Shown piece after piece: positions 1-11,300 of a DNA stretch of 64,000 nt. Below the pieces are notes generated by a model. It did no database searches. It saw nothing but the letters and a program-made list of their open reading frames with translations, and was not told where the DNA came from. Each line of letters starts with the position of its first letter. Position 1 is the first letter of the stretch. Location of the stretch: assembly GCA_031761405.1 (NCBI GenBank), contig JASEVX010000013.1:33980458-34044457 (forward strand), given 5' to 3'. Source of the stretch: Serripes groenlandicus. Lineage: Eukaryota > Mollusca > Bivalvia > Cardiida > Cardiidae. The position numbers and the translations under genes are program-made.

Positions 1-154
1 ATTTTCTGTTTCGGGAATCATTACTCTATACCGCTATCTGCCTGAGACGGAATGTGTCGGCCTGTATTAGACTGCGCGGACTCCGCAGGCCGATTCGGGT
101 CGATACATTACGCAAATACCATAATGTTGGTTTTTCTCGCGGGACTGCTCATAT
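1..154 (+). mobile_element. MITE family A, partial (cut by window edge)
   Basis: Right half of a non-autonomous inverted-repeat element of about 260 bp, ending TCGCGGGACTGCTCATAT. Family A termini read GAGCCGTCCCGCGAGAAAAC at both ends in inverted orientation; the interior has CTGTTTCAGGAATCATTACT (used here to define + orientation). Complete copies are flanked by 4 bp duplications, nearly always ATAT. Confidence 0.85.
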
Positions 155-446
155 GTGAGTGGTACTCTACGGACATTAACCTTAGAAAGTCAAATCCTGA
201 AGACGAACAATTCGCACATCCATGTAGTATGTGATTTAAAGGTAAGCTATATGACGGAGAGGCTTGTCGGAGGCTTCTTTCACTAATTAGCGAACAAGGT
301 AGATCCAGATCAGTTTGCGTTGAGGCACTGGTTCTACATTGGTGACACATAGCATATGTTGGGTCGGTTTTCCTGTAGCGTTGCTTGAAGTTTGAGCCTC
401 GTCCGATGCTGTTATGTCTTAATCCATTCCCACATACAACACAACT

Positions 447-707
447 GAGCCGTCCCGCGAGAAAACCAACATTATGGCCTCTGCGTAATGTATCGATCCA
501 GATCAGCCTGCGCAGTCCGCATAAACTTATTCGGTCCGACACATTCCGTCTCAGGGGGATAGAGGTATAGAGTAATGATTCCTGAAACAGAAAATCCACA
601 GGAGGCGAAATGTGTCTATCCGGGTCAACCTGCTCGGCATCCTTAGGTGAATCCGGATCGATACTTTACGCAGAGTGCACAGTGTTGGTTTTCTCGCGGG
701 ACGGTTC
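447..707 (-). mobile_element. MITE family A, full length
   Basis: Both inverted termini present; flanks (AACT / ACAT) no longer match. Confidence 0.85.
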
Positions 708-967
708 ACATACTGTGTGATAATACGGAGATTTCTAATGGCAATGCGTTGATGTTTTACCGTAGTGATAGACCGCCAATATATTTTGAAATAATTTAAA
801 AAAGTAAACGGGTCTAGATTATTACTCATTAAGTATTTATTTTGAATGTTCATTCAGCTTAGAGGGAAAAGGAATATATGTCTACAATGACAATGATTTA
901 ACGCACAGAGCTTTGTTTCTAAATGTGTTTCCATTCTAATATTTTGAAAGCTGTATTCAAAGTGTAG

Positions 968-1144
968 GGGGGATCCCCAGTCGCGGCACTACGGTCATGG
1001 TGGAGTGCCCTTGGGCAAGGCACATTTTCTAGCCTAGTACTGGTTTTGTTTACCCAGGGATCATGAATAATTAAATTTAATTGCGCGCTAAATGACCTTA
1101 GCTGTCGATGCGTCATAAAACAATATACATTCATTCATTCATTC
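968..1144 (+). mobile_element. SINE (family E body) with a LINE-type 3' tail
   Basis: 5'-truncated head (GATCCCCAGTCGCGGC), body with GGGCAAGGCACATTTTCTAG, then a tail GACCTTAGCTGTCGATGCG...ACATTCATTCATT matching the LINE 3' end at 30343-30405. Confidence 0.85.
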
Positions 1145-1523
1145 AAAGTGTAGGTACTTATTATTTTTTAACATAATTACATCTGTATATTCTTAACAAT
1201 AGTATGTTATGATATATAAATTATGACTTGGTAAGCCAAATTCTAGATGCTATTTATTCGCTCAATGTAGAATTGCCCTTTATAATGCATAAATGAACAA
1301 AATTCCCTTTCGACAGAATATTTTTAACTATATTCAACAAATAAACTTTCAATTGAATGTATTTTATTTCATTTCTGCCTTGCTATTTGAAAAGTCGTAT
1401 GTTACAAATGGTCTGTAAGTAAGAATAGTTTATAAGACATTGTCAAATTAAAAATCTTTAGAAAAGCAGCAAAAATTGGCAACGCAAATTAAAAACGCCA
1501 TACAGTGACCCATTCTTCCTCTG

Positions 1524-1560
1524 TATGAGCCGTCCCGCGAGAAAACCAACATTGTGGACA
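1524..1560 (+). mobile_element. MITE family A, solo terminus
   Basis: Only the first 35 bp (TATGAGCCGTCCCGCGAG..., then AACATTGTGGACAC) remain before sequence changes to repeat K. Confidence 0.8.
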
Positions 1561-1564
1561 CACA

Positions 1565-1780
1565 AGTACAATCATTATCTACCTTGTCGGCCATTTTTGA
1601 TAGGCAAATAGTTTATATGTTGATTAGAAAAAAAATCAAATATAATTAAATTAAACGAATGCATGTGCACAAATAATTAAATCAAGAAGTCGATATAATT
1701 TAGATCCTTCAAAGGCATCAACGACATATGGTTGTCAAACTCAAATTCGTTGGTGATTTCCTAATTATCCCATTTTCTTT
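1565..1780 (+). repeat. Dispersed repeat K, copy 1
   Basis: Shares an extended, diverged match (roughly two thirds identical by eye) with 3945-4135, including TTTTGATAGGCA, AATAATTAAATC and CATCAACGA. A third fragment is near 63570-63610. No clear termini. Confidence 0.7.
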
Positions 1781-1925
1781 TAATTATTCTCTATTAATGC
1801 TCACCATATTTACCTATTAAAATGTCAGACAAGGGAAATACTTATTGGAGCTGTGGTAACTATGTATTAAAAGTTTTGTTCTCTTGTGTCTACCTCCATC
1901 TAGGAAACACAGATAACTTTAAAAC

Positions 1926-2057
1926 ATGTCAGAAGACAGCCCGTACAAACCCATCACGGAGAAGTTACCAGTACAGAATGGCAGCAGTTCCCGTCGCTAC
2001 GAGGATGATCCGGACACTCAATGTGGCATCGGGTCATTGAAGCCTGAATTTATGCAG
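1926..2057 (+). CDS. OATP coding exon 1 (residues 1-44)
   Basis: Begins at ATG 1926 with MSEDSPYKPITEKLPVQNGS and ends ...CGIGSLKPEFMQ at donor GTAATC (2058). This is the cytoplasmic N-terminus; a CG.GS..P..Q block just before TM1 is typical of OATPs. The ATG is chosen because a pyrimidine-rich stretch and an AG at 1902-1903 lie 22 nt upstream, so a short 5'UTR segment (1904-1925) probably joins an upstream noncoding exon. Phase 0 end. A longer open frame through here (1822-2040) is in a different frame and is a shadow. Confidence 0.88.
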
Positions 2058-2299
2058 GTAATCGTCAATATCTCTAGATAACATAACATGTTGTCTTGTA
2101 CCTGGAGTGCTACAGTCTATTAGTACGCCTGGCATGAAGAAACAATGGCGATTAGTATGGTCACAACTCCGTATGGTCAAAGGGAAGTAATTCGGTTCGG
2201 CTAGCCTGGCGGACAATTTTGTCCAGGGATTTTCAGATGAATATATAAGACTGAAGTTGTCTCCCATTGGACAATAATGATTGTGTTTAAAGTTGAAAG

Positions 2300-3930
2300 C
2301 GTCTTTTATAAAGTTGAATAACCTCTGTCTGATTTATAATCAAAATATTGTTTGCTTATATCTATATTGACACCTTAAGAGCCATTTTCAGAACATCATG
2401 TATTTTCTTGAATTGAAAGTAAAATTCAGTGCGGGATAAGGGTGACCTTCTAAAAAAACGGTCCGTCAACCTGTATGTCTTCTTGGCTATTTTGGTAGTT
2501 CTAATACTGAACTTTATTTTGATATAGGTTTATGTGTTGTTTGACTTGTTGGGAACGAACCATAACCCATAATTATATAATGGTCGTCTTTGGAAAATGA
2601 ATTACTTCCCTTTGACCTATCATACATCGCTATGGCATATAATAAGTAAATATACTCATGTTCGTAAACTTTACAGCGGACCATTACAACTGGATGCGTG
2701 TAATCAAATACATGGAAAATCAAGCAATCTAATTTCGGAGTTAGATAGGTAAAAGCGGTTTGGTCCACAACAAGGTTGTCTCTATCGCCATTTTCTGTCC
2801 ACATCATGTCCAAAGGGCGCCGCCATTATTGGCATATGCCTGACCCCATAATGTAAGGGTAGGGTCGTTAGCTCCAGACTAGATAACATGGAACTGACCC
2901 ACCCTTTAAGAAACTACTTAAGAATGTACTGAGATGTGTGCCTTATTCAAAGAATTCTCTTATGAAAAATATTTAAACATTATTTCGAATTACAAATGGC
3001 GTAAATTATTTGCTTGTTTAGTATAATGTTTGAATAAATTTCACCTGGTCATTTTAATGGTATTCCAAGAAAACAGAGGCATTGGAAAGTATCCTCTTCT
3101 AATCTAATCGAAAATAAATATAATGTTCTTTTATGTTGTCAAAAATATTCAGTTATCAGTCAATCTCATCTTGGTAGTATGCAATGGCTCAATATTTATA
3201 AATTAAACAAATTATTGTCAAGTTCAAAAAAGAAAGTATTGATAAATGTTTTTATCACATGACATTGCTGGAGCCGATCACATATACCCTTTACGTTTTT
3301 CTTTATATGTAACATGTGTAATATAACATGACCGAATCACTATTTTTCTATTCATCTGCGAATGTTTTACAAAATGGTTGAGAACGTGTATCCGGTAAAC
3401 ACAAACGTCACGATAGATGGACGAGGTAAACAGACCATTATCAAATAATGTGTGTGTGATTAGTTCACAGTTTATTAAGTATTACATGTTGGGAATATTT
3501 TCTGACCGCGAAAACCCGATTTTCTTTTTGTGTTTCGTCATGTGATACATATAATCTGAAATTGGTTGTCATTTCATAACACTGTATAAAACTCGTCCAA
3601 GAAATGTGTTGAACTCGTTTAATACAACTTTATATGCAATGACAACCCTTGTAAGATCCTATGTGTATTTATATTTCCGAAGTTTATTCTATTCGCGATG
3701 ACGTATAACATACCATTATTGCTGCTGTTCCCAACCTTTTCTTACTGTCTACCTTTTACATTTGATATACCTGTTTTCAATATGAATTGATACGCTATAT
3801 TCGTAATATGCTCATCTAAGTTAATAACTGAAGCAGTTTCGTACAACCGGAACCGGGTCGTTACCATTTAGCAAATATTAACATTCCTATTTTGATAACG
3901 TTCATACTATGTCACCAATATATAGTTAAC
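2300..3930. other. Intron 1, no recognised element
   Basis: AT-rich intronic DNA without recognisable repeats or convincing open frames. Confidence 0.6.
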
Positions 3931-3939
3931 ATAACTAGA

Positions 3940-4140
3940 ATATCTATCTCCCCTGTTTGCCGTTTTGATAGGCATAGTTCGTATATGTTGAAAAGATAAA
4001 GATCAACCAAAAATCATAAAGCAACGAAATGTACCAAAATAATTAAATCGAGAAGTTATATAATCAGAAAAAACCCAAAGTCATCAACGAAAGATAGTTG
4101 TCTCAAATTGACTCTAAACATTTAAATATTCATTTAATCG
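3940..4140 (+). repeat. Dispersed repeat K, copy 2
   Basis: Direct-oriented copy of 1565-1780, so coding exon 1 is flanked by direct repeats about 2.36 kb apart. Confidence 0.7.
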
Positions 4141-4498
4141 GAACAACCGATAATAAACGTGTCTACATCCCGTTCATTTATATGGGTCATCTCCGCTGTT
4201 GATACATAACGATTTTGAATGCGATAATTTGATTGGCTGACGCAAAGGTCAATCTCAGTCGACCTGGTAAAGGCAGTCAGCGGATCTCTGAGAGCGTTTG
4301 CTAAGGTATCGAAATTGTACATATACATATGAAATTATTATGACAGAAAGCCGCGTAAGTTATGAGGATGCAAAGCTTAATATAAGAGGTCGGGAGTAGG
4401 TTAAATGTGTCAAGAGATGTAAGTGTGCTATATACAACTGATGGTATACGGCGACACATTTCTCCGATACTGACTTGAGTACAACGATATGTTTGGTG

Positions 4499-4600
4499 TT
4501 GTACGCTGCTTCCAGTGAGTCAGTCGTTATGCTAACCCCAAAATGCTGAACGCAAATGAGGGAAAGCCATTACTACAATTGTTTAAAGAAGTATTCCATT
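4499..4600 (-). mobile_element. SINE family D, decayed fragment in intron 1
   Basis: GTTGTACGCTGCTTCCAGTG then GTCAGTCGTTATGCTAACCC and GCCATTACTACAATTGTTTA match the minus strand of family D. It ends about 30 bp before exon 2. Confidence 0.65.
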
Positions 4601-4628
4601 AACACACTCATATTCTTATATTTACTAG

Positions 4629-4715
4629 GGATGTGCAAGGATCGGGGCCTTTGTTGGAATATACAGTATCTCAGGCCTTCTGACATCGAGCTTGTCAGTC
4701 TACGTGAACTCTCAG
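4629..4715 (+). CDS. OATP coding exon 2 (residues 45-73, TM1)
   Basis: Acceptor TTTACTAG at 4621-4628 and donor GTAAGACA at 4716. Translates to a hydrophobic segment (about residues 49-70, GAFVGIYSISGLLTSSLSVY) that is TM1. Phase 0 on both sides. The longer overlapping open frame (4556-4930) reads another frame and is not used. A fragment of MITE family A starts 20 bp after the donor. Confidence 0.9.
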
Positions 4716-4734
4716 GTAAGACATATTTAGCCGT

Positions 4735-4805
4735 ACCACGAGATTACCAACATTATGGACTCTGCGAAATGTGTCGATCCAGATCAGCCTGCGCAGTCCA
4801 TTTCT
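4735..4805 (+). mobile_element. MITE family A, fragment next to exon 2
   Basis: About 70 bp matching the left end (CACGAGA-TACCAACATTATGG, then CAGCCTGCGCAGTCC). It starts 20 bp after the exon 2 donor. Confidence 0.75.
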
Positions 4806-5049
4806 GTTTCGTGCAACGGCTGATATACATGAACTGCATCTTTATAGGTGATGTAAAGATTAAAACAGCCGACTCATTCATTAGATTCATGTCATGTTGC
4901 GACAGATCAAATTTATTCAATATATGTTAATTAGTGCACAACATATTGTTGATAAGAAATGAAGAGTCTAACCTTAGCATTTATCATCTATATATTCTGA
5001 TCTTTATCTATACTAGTCAAGTTGCTATTCATTTTATATTTTTAATACT

Positions 5050-5490
5050 AACAAGTACAGGAAAGAAATCTACAAATATTTGTATTGTGTTGGTGGTAAA
5101 CATATACATGCATTGTTTGTATTAGAGGCCGATGACCTATATATTTGAAATCTTGAACATTGAAAACATCTAGACAAAATAACAACATAACATTGTTTAT
5201 GCACTATCAATGAAAGTTGCATCATTGTGAGCCAAATTTTCCATGTTTCATAATTAACGTTAGCTTCTAACATCGGTTTAGTATGTTCATTACACTATTT
5301 CTTATCTTCATGTATGGTATATATTTTGTAACATAACAACAAGAGGTAAATACATATAATTGTATTTTGTGGGGGCAAAACTATATATGAATTGTTTATA
5401 ATAATTTAACTTTATATTATGGGCCGTTGGCCTAAATATTTGAACCAAATATTTGAACCAAATATTTGAATCATTGAACCATCTTGCGAT
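5050..5490 (+). repeat. Diverged direct duplication in intron 2
   Basis: 5060-5160 and 5345-5440 resemble each other (a short AT-rich block then GGCCGATGACCTATATATTTGAA versus GGCCGTTGGCCTAAATATTTGAA, read loosely). The second ends in three copies of a 13 bp AAATATTTGAACC unit (5443-5475). Confidence 0.55.
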
Positions 5491-6007
5491 TTCAGACCCT
5501 AATGACACTCCACCTTGTTATTAAATAAAAACATAGAACAAGAGGGACTACGCTTCTAGTATTTCGTGTACATGGGTACATAGGTGTGTATTGCCGGTAT
5601 ATTGGAGGACGGTGAAGACTCTGGTGAGACTGTGTGGATGCACAGGGTCTTCACTGTACGCATATGTCATAACAACATACAATTGACAGACGAGGTGCAT
5701 GAACTTTTTAGTTTACCTAACTAATCGACCTTTCTCATGATACAGATTGTATTATGTCCCTACGATGTTGACTTCTTTGGAAAACTCTGTTTGAAAAAGT
5801 GAGAAGTAGAATCATGTCTTTAAATCTGCGTCAAAAGGTTCTTTCAATATTTAAAAAGTAATATTTTTCGCATGACATTTTCAAACCGAACATTTATTAA
5901 ATAACGGTTTTAGGTAAGCGGTCCCTCTGTATCCAAATCATGCAGTCAAATAAAAAAAGATATTCACCTTTTGTGGTGCTATGTTAATTCGTTGTTTTAT
6001 CTTTCAG

Positions 6008-6124
6008 GTTTCTATGTTAGAGAAACAGTTTGGGTTCAGCAGTGCTGAGACAGGCGTTTTAATGTCTTGCAATGACATCGGATATTTATTATTGGTGCTT
6101 TTCTGTGGATACTTTGCCAACAAG
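6008..6124 (+). CDS. OATP coding exon 3 (residues 74-112, TM2)
   Basis: Acceptor TATCTTTCAG ends at 6007, donor GTAATACC at 6125. Encodes the linker VSMLEKQFGFSSAETGVLMS followed by the conserved S-CNDIG motif (residues 93-98) and TM2. The LEK.F...S...G....NDIG pattern is a hallmark of OATP TM1-TM2. Phase 0 on both sides; 39 codons, no stop. Confidence 0.94.
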
Positions 6125-6201
6125 GTAATACCAATGCCACCTTACATTAGTTATTCTTAGAAACATTGTTATATCAATTATAATTGCATGCGTTTATATA
6201 T

Positions 6202-6463
6202 GAGGCGTCCCACGAGAAACCCTACATTTTGTACACTGCGTAATATATCGATCCAGATCAGCCTGCGCAGTCCGCGCAGTCTAATCCGGGCCGACACATA
6301 CCGCATCAGGGGGGATAGAGGTATAGAGTAATGATTCCTGAAACAGAAAATCCACAGAAGGCTAAAAGTGTCTGTCCGGGTTAGCCTGCGCGGCATGCTT
6401 AGGCTGATCCGAGTCGATACTTTACACAGAGTCCACACTGTTGATTTTCTCTTAGGACGGCTC
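6202..6463 (-). mobile_element. MITE family A, full length
   Basis: Intron 3. Both termini present and flanked by ATAT on each side (6198-6201, 6464-6467). Confidence 0.88.
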
Positions 6464-7071
6464 ATATCCACTATTTGTGCTATTCTGTGGACAGTTCTCA
6501 AACAATGTAGCATCTAGGCATGAATTGGTACTCGGTGTACTAATTTTTATAAACTCTACAGGGGAACCAACACAACTAGTAGTCTGGAGTTCTTTACCCT
6601 TATTACTGCTATCATAGGAAGTACACAACTTGATGTCTGGAATTAATACATAATTAATGACGTTTGAAATGTTGGTCAACAAGAACGGTGGTCTCCGCTT
6701 AATATAAATGGTGTTATGAATCCATATTTTAACCGTGCTACAGGAGTATTTTTTCCACACAGGCTCGTAAATGTAATATCTCTAACTGTACACAATTTCG
6801 AACCCGCATATCTGATAATTCTTCCTTGAACTCCAGTGACAATGATGTCATGATATACAATGCACGCGCTGTTAGAATTACCAAGGGAGCTGTCAAAGTG
6901 CCATGATTGCCAAAAATGTCGCAGAGAGAGAAAATTATGTTTGGTTCAAACCCGGGACCTCTTGCTTTCAGGGAGATTACTAAGCGAAACTTGGTTAACC
7001 GGACCGCCTTCAGGTTACGTCTCCAATTATGTACAAGTTCGAAGCGCGACTATCAAAATTATACATTTCAG

Positions 7072-7353
7072 TGCCATATCCCCCGGGTTCTCGGATTAAG
7101 CACGATCATGTTTGGCATTTGCGGTATTGTGTGCGCTCTTCCCTACTTTCTACAAGACCAATCAGCCTATGACATAGACCCAATAAGCTCAAACGCAACC
7201 GGAACCGGAAGAAGAAAGGTTCCCATGTGTGACGTCACTAATTCGTCATTACGGGAATACGGGTGTTCCGGTTCGAACGCGGCCGAAACTGCTTTTAATC
7301 TCGAGGAGCTCAGAGTGAAACGAGTGGCTTACTGGTTGATAGCCATCGGTATG
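7072..7353 (+). CDS. OATP coding exon 4 (residues 113-206, TM3-TM4)
   Basis: Acceptor ATACATTTCAG ends at 7071, donor ATG|GTAAGTC at 7354. Encodes HIPRVLG...FGICGIVCALPYFL (TM3, about 117-138), then an extracellular loop with two N-glycosylation sequons (N153-A-T, N169-S-S) and paired cysteines 165 and 178, then the start of TM4 (YWLIAIGM). The open frame extends upstream to 6907 in the same phase, but the acceptor and family alignment place the start at C113. A MITE of family G is inserted only 14 bp after the donor. Confidence 0.94.
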
Positions 7354-7371
7354 GTAAGTCAAACCATTTAA

Positions 7372-7577
7372 CTCTTTCAGCGCCGAATTGCTTTAAATAT
7401 ACTATTATATGTTGCCAATCTGGCGTCTCCATTTTTCTTGCAATAAGAGTTTTGGACTATTTCTATTACTAAAAGACAAACAATGCTGATTTCAGGTGAG
7501 ACAGCTCGTGACGAGCTGACTCACCTGAATCAGTATTGTTTGCAAAAACATCAATATTGCCTTTGGCGCTGAAAGAG
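7372..7577 (+). mobile_element. MITE family G, 14 bp after the exon 4 donor
   Basis: Family G: about 206 bp, in TTAA, inverted termini CTCTTTCAGCGCC, central hairpin CAGCTCGTNACGAGCTG inside a longer palindrome. Here TTAA at 7368-7371 and 7578-7581. Confidence 0.9.
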
Positions 7578-7840
7578 TTAATGAGTTCAAAGGGAATGTC
7601 TCGCGAGTTTGATGTCACAATTTTCAAACAACAAAACTTAATGTCTTAAGTCAAAACTAAGCAAAGCAGAGCTGTTATAGTTCTTCTTAGTAAAGCATGT
7701 AAGTTTATTTTGTAGCGCTGTAAAATGTTTTTGTGTCAGATTACCCTAGACGTAATTATATAAATAAAACTGAAGTATAATTTAAATATGTTGAAAGTGG
7801 TTTTACTTAAGATTCGAACTCGCGGGACAGTCCCTACAAC

Positions 7841-8090
7841 GAGCCGAATTACGAAAACCAACATTGTGGACTCTGCGTAAAGTATCGTCCCGGATCAGCC
7901 TAAGCATGCCGCGCAGGATAACCCGGACAGACACTTTTCGCCTCGTGTGAATTTTCTGTTTAAGGAATCATTATTCTATACCTCTATCTCCCAGAGACGG
8001 AATGTGTCGGCCCGGATTAGCCTGCGCGGACTGATCCGGTTCGATACATTACGCAGAGTCCATCATGTTGGTTTTCTCGTGGAACGGCTC
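7841..8090 (+). mobile_element. MITE family A, full length
   Basis: Intron 4. Left terminus mutated (GAGCCGAATTACGAAAACC), right intact with ATAT at 8091-8094. Confidence 0.85.
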
Positions 8091-8229
8091 ATATCTTTGA
8101 AGTTTGTACACTATGACTTCTTTTCGTATGCAATCAGTTCAATATACACATTTTGATGAAAACAAATAAGTTAATTTTTAGTTGTATATGATATATAAGT
8201 TTATAATTTCATCCTAGATTTTCATATTA

Positions 8230-8425
8230 TGTCGTGCAGTTTCTATCATTATATATGTACTTCTTCAGCATAATTATTCAGTTTGTATATTCTATATGCG
8301 TGTACCATTATGTATGTACTTCTTCAGCATAATTAATCAGTTTGTATATTCTATATGCTTGTACCATTATATATGTTCATCTTCAGCATAATGAATCAAT
8401 ATGTATATTATATATGCGCGTGTGC
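8230..8425 (+). repeat. Short tandem repeat, about 59 bp unit, three copies
   Basis: Intron 4. TTCTTCAGCATAATTA-TCAG then TTTGTATATTCTATATGCGT recurs three times with about 58-59 bp spacing. Confidence 0.82.
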
Positions 8426-8520
8426 TCAGAGAGCTTAAATATGCATTTTCGATATGCGTGAGGGAAAGGGTAAAAAAGAAGAAAGTGTACTTTGAAGAAT
8501 GGTTATCCTCGAGCACAGAT

Positions 8521-8767
8521 CGAGGGCTTGGCGTGAAACGGTTGTAACTAAAAACCTATTTTGAAAATCCTGGTTTAGGGGCAATGTTTACCCCTTTGTA
8601 AACAATGCAAATTTAAGTGCCATTGCTCAGAACGAGCAATGGCACCTAAATTTCCATTGTTTACCAAGAAAAATTATTTAACGCTTATAAAGACTTTATG
8701 GCGAGGTGATTAACCTTGGTAAAAAAAATACCAATTTTAGTTACAACCGTTTCACACCAAGCCCTCG
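8521..8767 (+). mobile_element. MITE family B, 247 bp, abutting exon 5
   Basis: Terminal inverted repeats CGAGGGCTTGGCGTGAAACG; target duplication AGAT (8517-8520, 8768-8771). Centre is a long near-perfect palindrome around TTGCTCAGAACGAGCAA. Ends 24 bp before exon 5. Confidence 0.92.
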
Positions 8768-8791
8768 AGATATATTTTACCTTTCTTGCAG

Positions 8792-8972
8792 GTATTTCAA
8801 GGTATCGGTAAATCGGTAAGAGGACCGTTCGTGACTCTCTACATAGACGATGCAGTGGACAAACGGAAGACGGGTTTCTATATGGGTATCATCATTGGCA
8901 TTTCCATATTCGGACCAGCTTGCGCGTACCTTCTTGGGGGATTGTTCAGCAAGATATACGTCACATTAGAAG
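8792..8972 (+). CDS. OATP coding exon 5 (residues 207-266, TM4-TM5)
   Basis: Acceptor CTTTCTTGCAG ends at 8791; donor G|GTTTGTT at 8973. Encodes VFQGIGKSVRGPFVTLYIDD (TM4 region; QGIG..P and YIDD are family-typical), then K-TGFYMGIIIGISIFGPACA (TM5). Ends in phase 1. A family-B MITE ends 24 bp upstream of the acceptor, and the exon end plus donor has been copied into a 70 bp tandem array downstream. Confidence 0.95.
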
Positions 8973-9425
8973 GTTTGTTTTAAAGTTTTGATTGAATGGT
9001 GCTCCGAGAGACCTGATCTTGGGGTATATGTTACATAAGAAGGTTTGTTTCAAAGTATTACTTGAATGGTGTTCCGAGAAACCTGATCTTGAAGTGCAGG
9101 TCCCATTAGAAGGTTTGTTTTAATGTCTTACTTGCATGGTACTCCGAGAGATCTGATATTGGGGTATAGGTCACATTAGAAGGTTTTTTTCAAAGTATTA
9201 CTTGAATGGTGTTCCAAGAGATCTGATCTTGAGGTATAGGTCACATTAGAAGGTTTGTTTCAAAGTCTTACTTGAATGGTGCTCCGAGAGACCTGATCTT
9301 GGGCTATAGGTCAGACCTGATATTCGGGTATAGGTCACATTAGAAGGATTGTTTCAAAGTCTTACTTGAATTATTTTCAGGGAAGCCCGATCGCGGGGTA
9401 TTGGTCACATTACACCAATTTAATT
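8955..9425 (+). repeat. 70 bp tandem array carrying copies of the exon 5 donor
   Basis: Five to six units of about 70 bp. The first unit overlaps the end of exon 5: TATA-GTCACATTAGAAG then the donor GTTTGTT. Copies of the donor GT fall at 8973, 9043, 9113, 9183 and 9253, exactly 70 bp apart; a sixth, diverged copy near 9347 has GGATTG and has lost the GT. The array starts within the exon, so it was seeded by it, or the exon end lies in the repeat. Confidence 0.92.
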
Positions 9426-10208
9426 CCTTCTTTGTTTCCATGTAAATCAACCAGTTTTCAACATCAATTGTAACACTTTCTAAACGTTTTACACTTACAA
9501 ACCCTATTACATTGAAAATAGTTATTTCTTAGCTTTAAAAAAATGCAAACGAAAATGAGGGTAGGGGTCATTTATGATGCAAGAAATAATTCACCCCGCG
9601 AAGATGGTTACCGGCATTTTAAATACAATCGGACTATGCCAAACTTGGTTTTTCACATAATCTACTTACACTTTCACACAAGTCAAAATACCAGACTAAT
9701 AACATCAAACAGTTCCCGTGCATCCTATACATATTAACAATGAATTAAAACTCATCGGCATATATCCAATTCATTCTGGTGATGTTATACACCCATTTCT
9801 ACGCAAACAAAGCTTTTTTAGGCATAGCATGGCCGCGGGTGTATTTGGCGTAATTTGACCTATATGACGATGGTGTAGTAAAATATCAATCTGTGCATCT
9901 TTGTAATCTGATCCAAATGGACAGTATTTATAAGGATATTGTTGATGCCATCTGTCTGTAATTGGCGAATAGAACTGAGTCTGGTCCAATTTACGCCGAT
10001 GCGTAGCTTGTTCTTTACTGGTTCCTCGTTGAACATACATATATCACAACGGGTAGAGGCTAATGTCTCCCTGGTTTTGATTGGACGTTATCATTTAATG
10101 TTACAGATAACGTTTGGCGTTATTTCAAACTGTTTAAAATGTCAAACTCCACCGATAATTAGGGTTTTCGTTGCAAAAAAAAGTAAGTTTTATGCAAAAT
10201 TAATATAT

Positions 10209-10434
10209 GAGCCGTTCCATGAGAAAACCAACATAATGGACCCTGCGTAATGTATCGCTCCATATCAATCAAGGCTAATCCGGGCCGACACATTCCGTCT
10301 TATGTGGATAGAGGTATAGACTGTATCGAGTCCAAAAACAGAAAATCCACAGAAGGCGAAAAATGTCTGTCCGGGTTAGCCTGCGCGGCATGCTTATACT
10401 TTACGCAATGTTGGTTTTCTCGCGGAACGGGCTC
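10209..10434 (-). mobile_element. MITE family A, internally deleted
   Basis: Intron 5. Lost about 35 bp inside; termini flanked by ATAT on both sides (10205-10208, 10435-10438). Confidence 0.87.
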
Positions 10435-10603
10435 ATATCAGGGGAGGTAACCTATTCAAAAGTTGATCTGGACCTACACTTGTCGCAAATACCATATGGT
10501 TCATTGTCTTATACATTTTCATTTCGAGCATGAGTAATCACTCGACGCTATAGAGTTCCATTCGAACATCTCGAGTTTGACCAACAAGGGTGACGTCAAA
10601 TTA

Positions 10604-10720
10604 ACCCTTTCCCACATACAACAAATCTGCCGCAGACAACTTTGAAAACGTCGAGGCAAAAGCACATAAAATCTGTTTAAATGAAAGAACAACAAGTGAA
10701 TAGATTTTAGAGGCACTGTT
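10604..10720 (-). mobile_element. MITE family F, fragment in intron 5
   Basis: TTAACCCTTTCCCACATAC and CTGCCGCAGACAACTTTGAA match the F left end; the rest is lost. Confidence 0.75.
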
Positions 10721-11057
10721 CCCCATAGCTTTTTTTCATTTTTTGTGAGAAGAGATGTTGACCTTCATGCATCCATTGTTCATTTGTATTCATATGAACG
10801 CATTAAATTTTTATAACCATTCAAAAAATGGCAAAAAAGTGTTATTTTTTCCCGTAAAAAACACCATTTCAAAGAAGGGTTTGGGACCACATTTAACAAT
10901 TTGATAATCAATTGTTTTCTACTTAATTCCCTTCATCAAATGATGACTTTTGGTAGTAAATATGAACTTTTGCATATATATCTTCATTTATGCTAAAAAC
11001 TGATTGAAAAATGTAGTGGATTTCCCATTGAAATCAGTCCTATAAAAAACGAGAGCC

Positions 11058-11073
11058 GGTTGCTATAGCAACC
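11058..11073. promoter_or_regulatory. Perfect palindrome resembling an RFX X-box half-site pair
   Basis: GGTTGCTATAGCAACC in intron 5 is a 16 bp perfect palindrome close to the RFX consensus GTTRCCATGGYAAC. It lies in repeat-like AT-rich DNA together with a second palindrome (CACTCCCTATATGGGAGTG, 11170-11188). Function is speculative. Confidence 0.25.
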
Positions 11074-11159
11074 AAAGTCTATAGCAAAGTTGTTTTTGCC
11101 ATTTTCCATTTCTTTCATCAAGTTGAGAAAATGTGTAAAGTTTGAACAAAATCCGTGAC

Positions 11160-11300
11160 CATGCGTGCCACACTCCCTATATGGGAGTGCAAATGCTTAC
11201 AGAGAATGGCTATTAAATTGTACCACATTTCCTGTTAGACGAAATTTGGAGTGGTCCAATTTTCAACATGGAAGAGTCGACTTTTTGAAGGTCGGCAATA
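11160..11300 (-). mobile_element. MITE G-subfamily fragment in intron 5
   Basis: TTTCCTGTTAGACGAAATTT then CATGGAAGAGTCGACTTTTT match the right half of the G variant. Confidence 0.7.
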
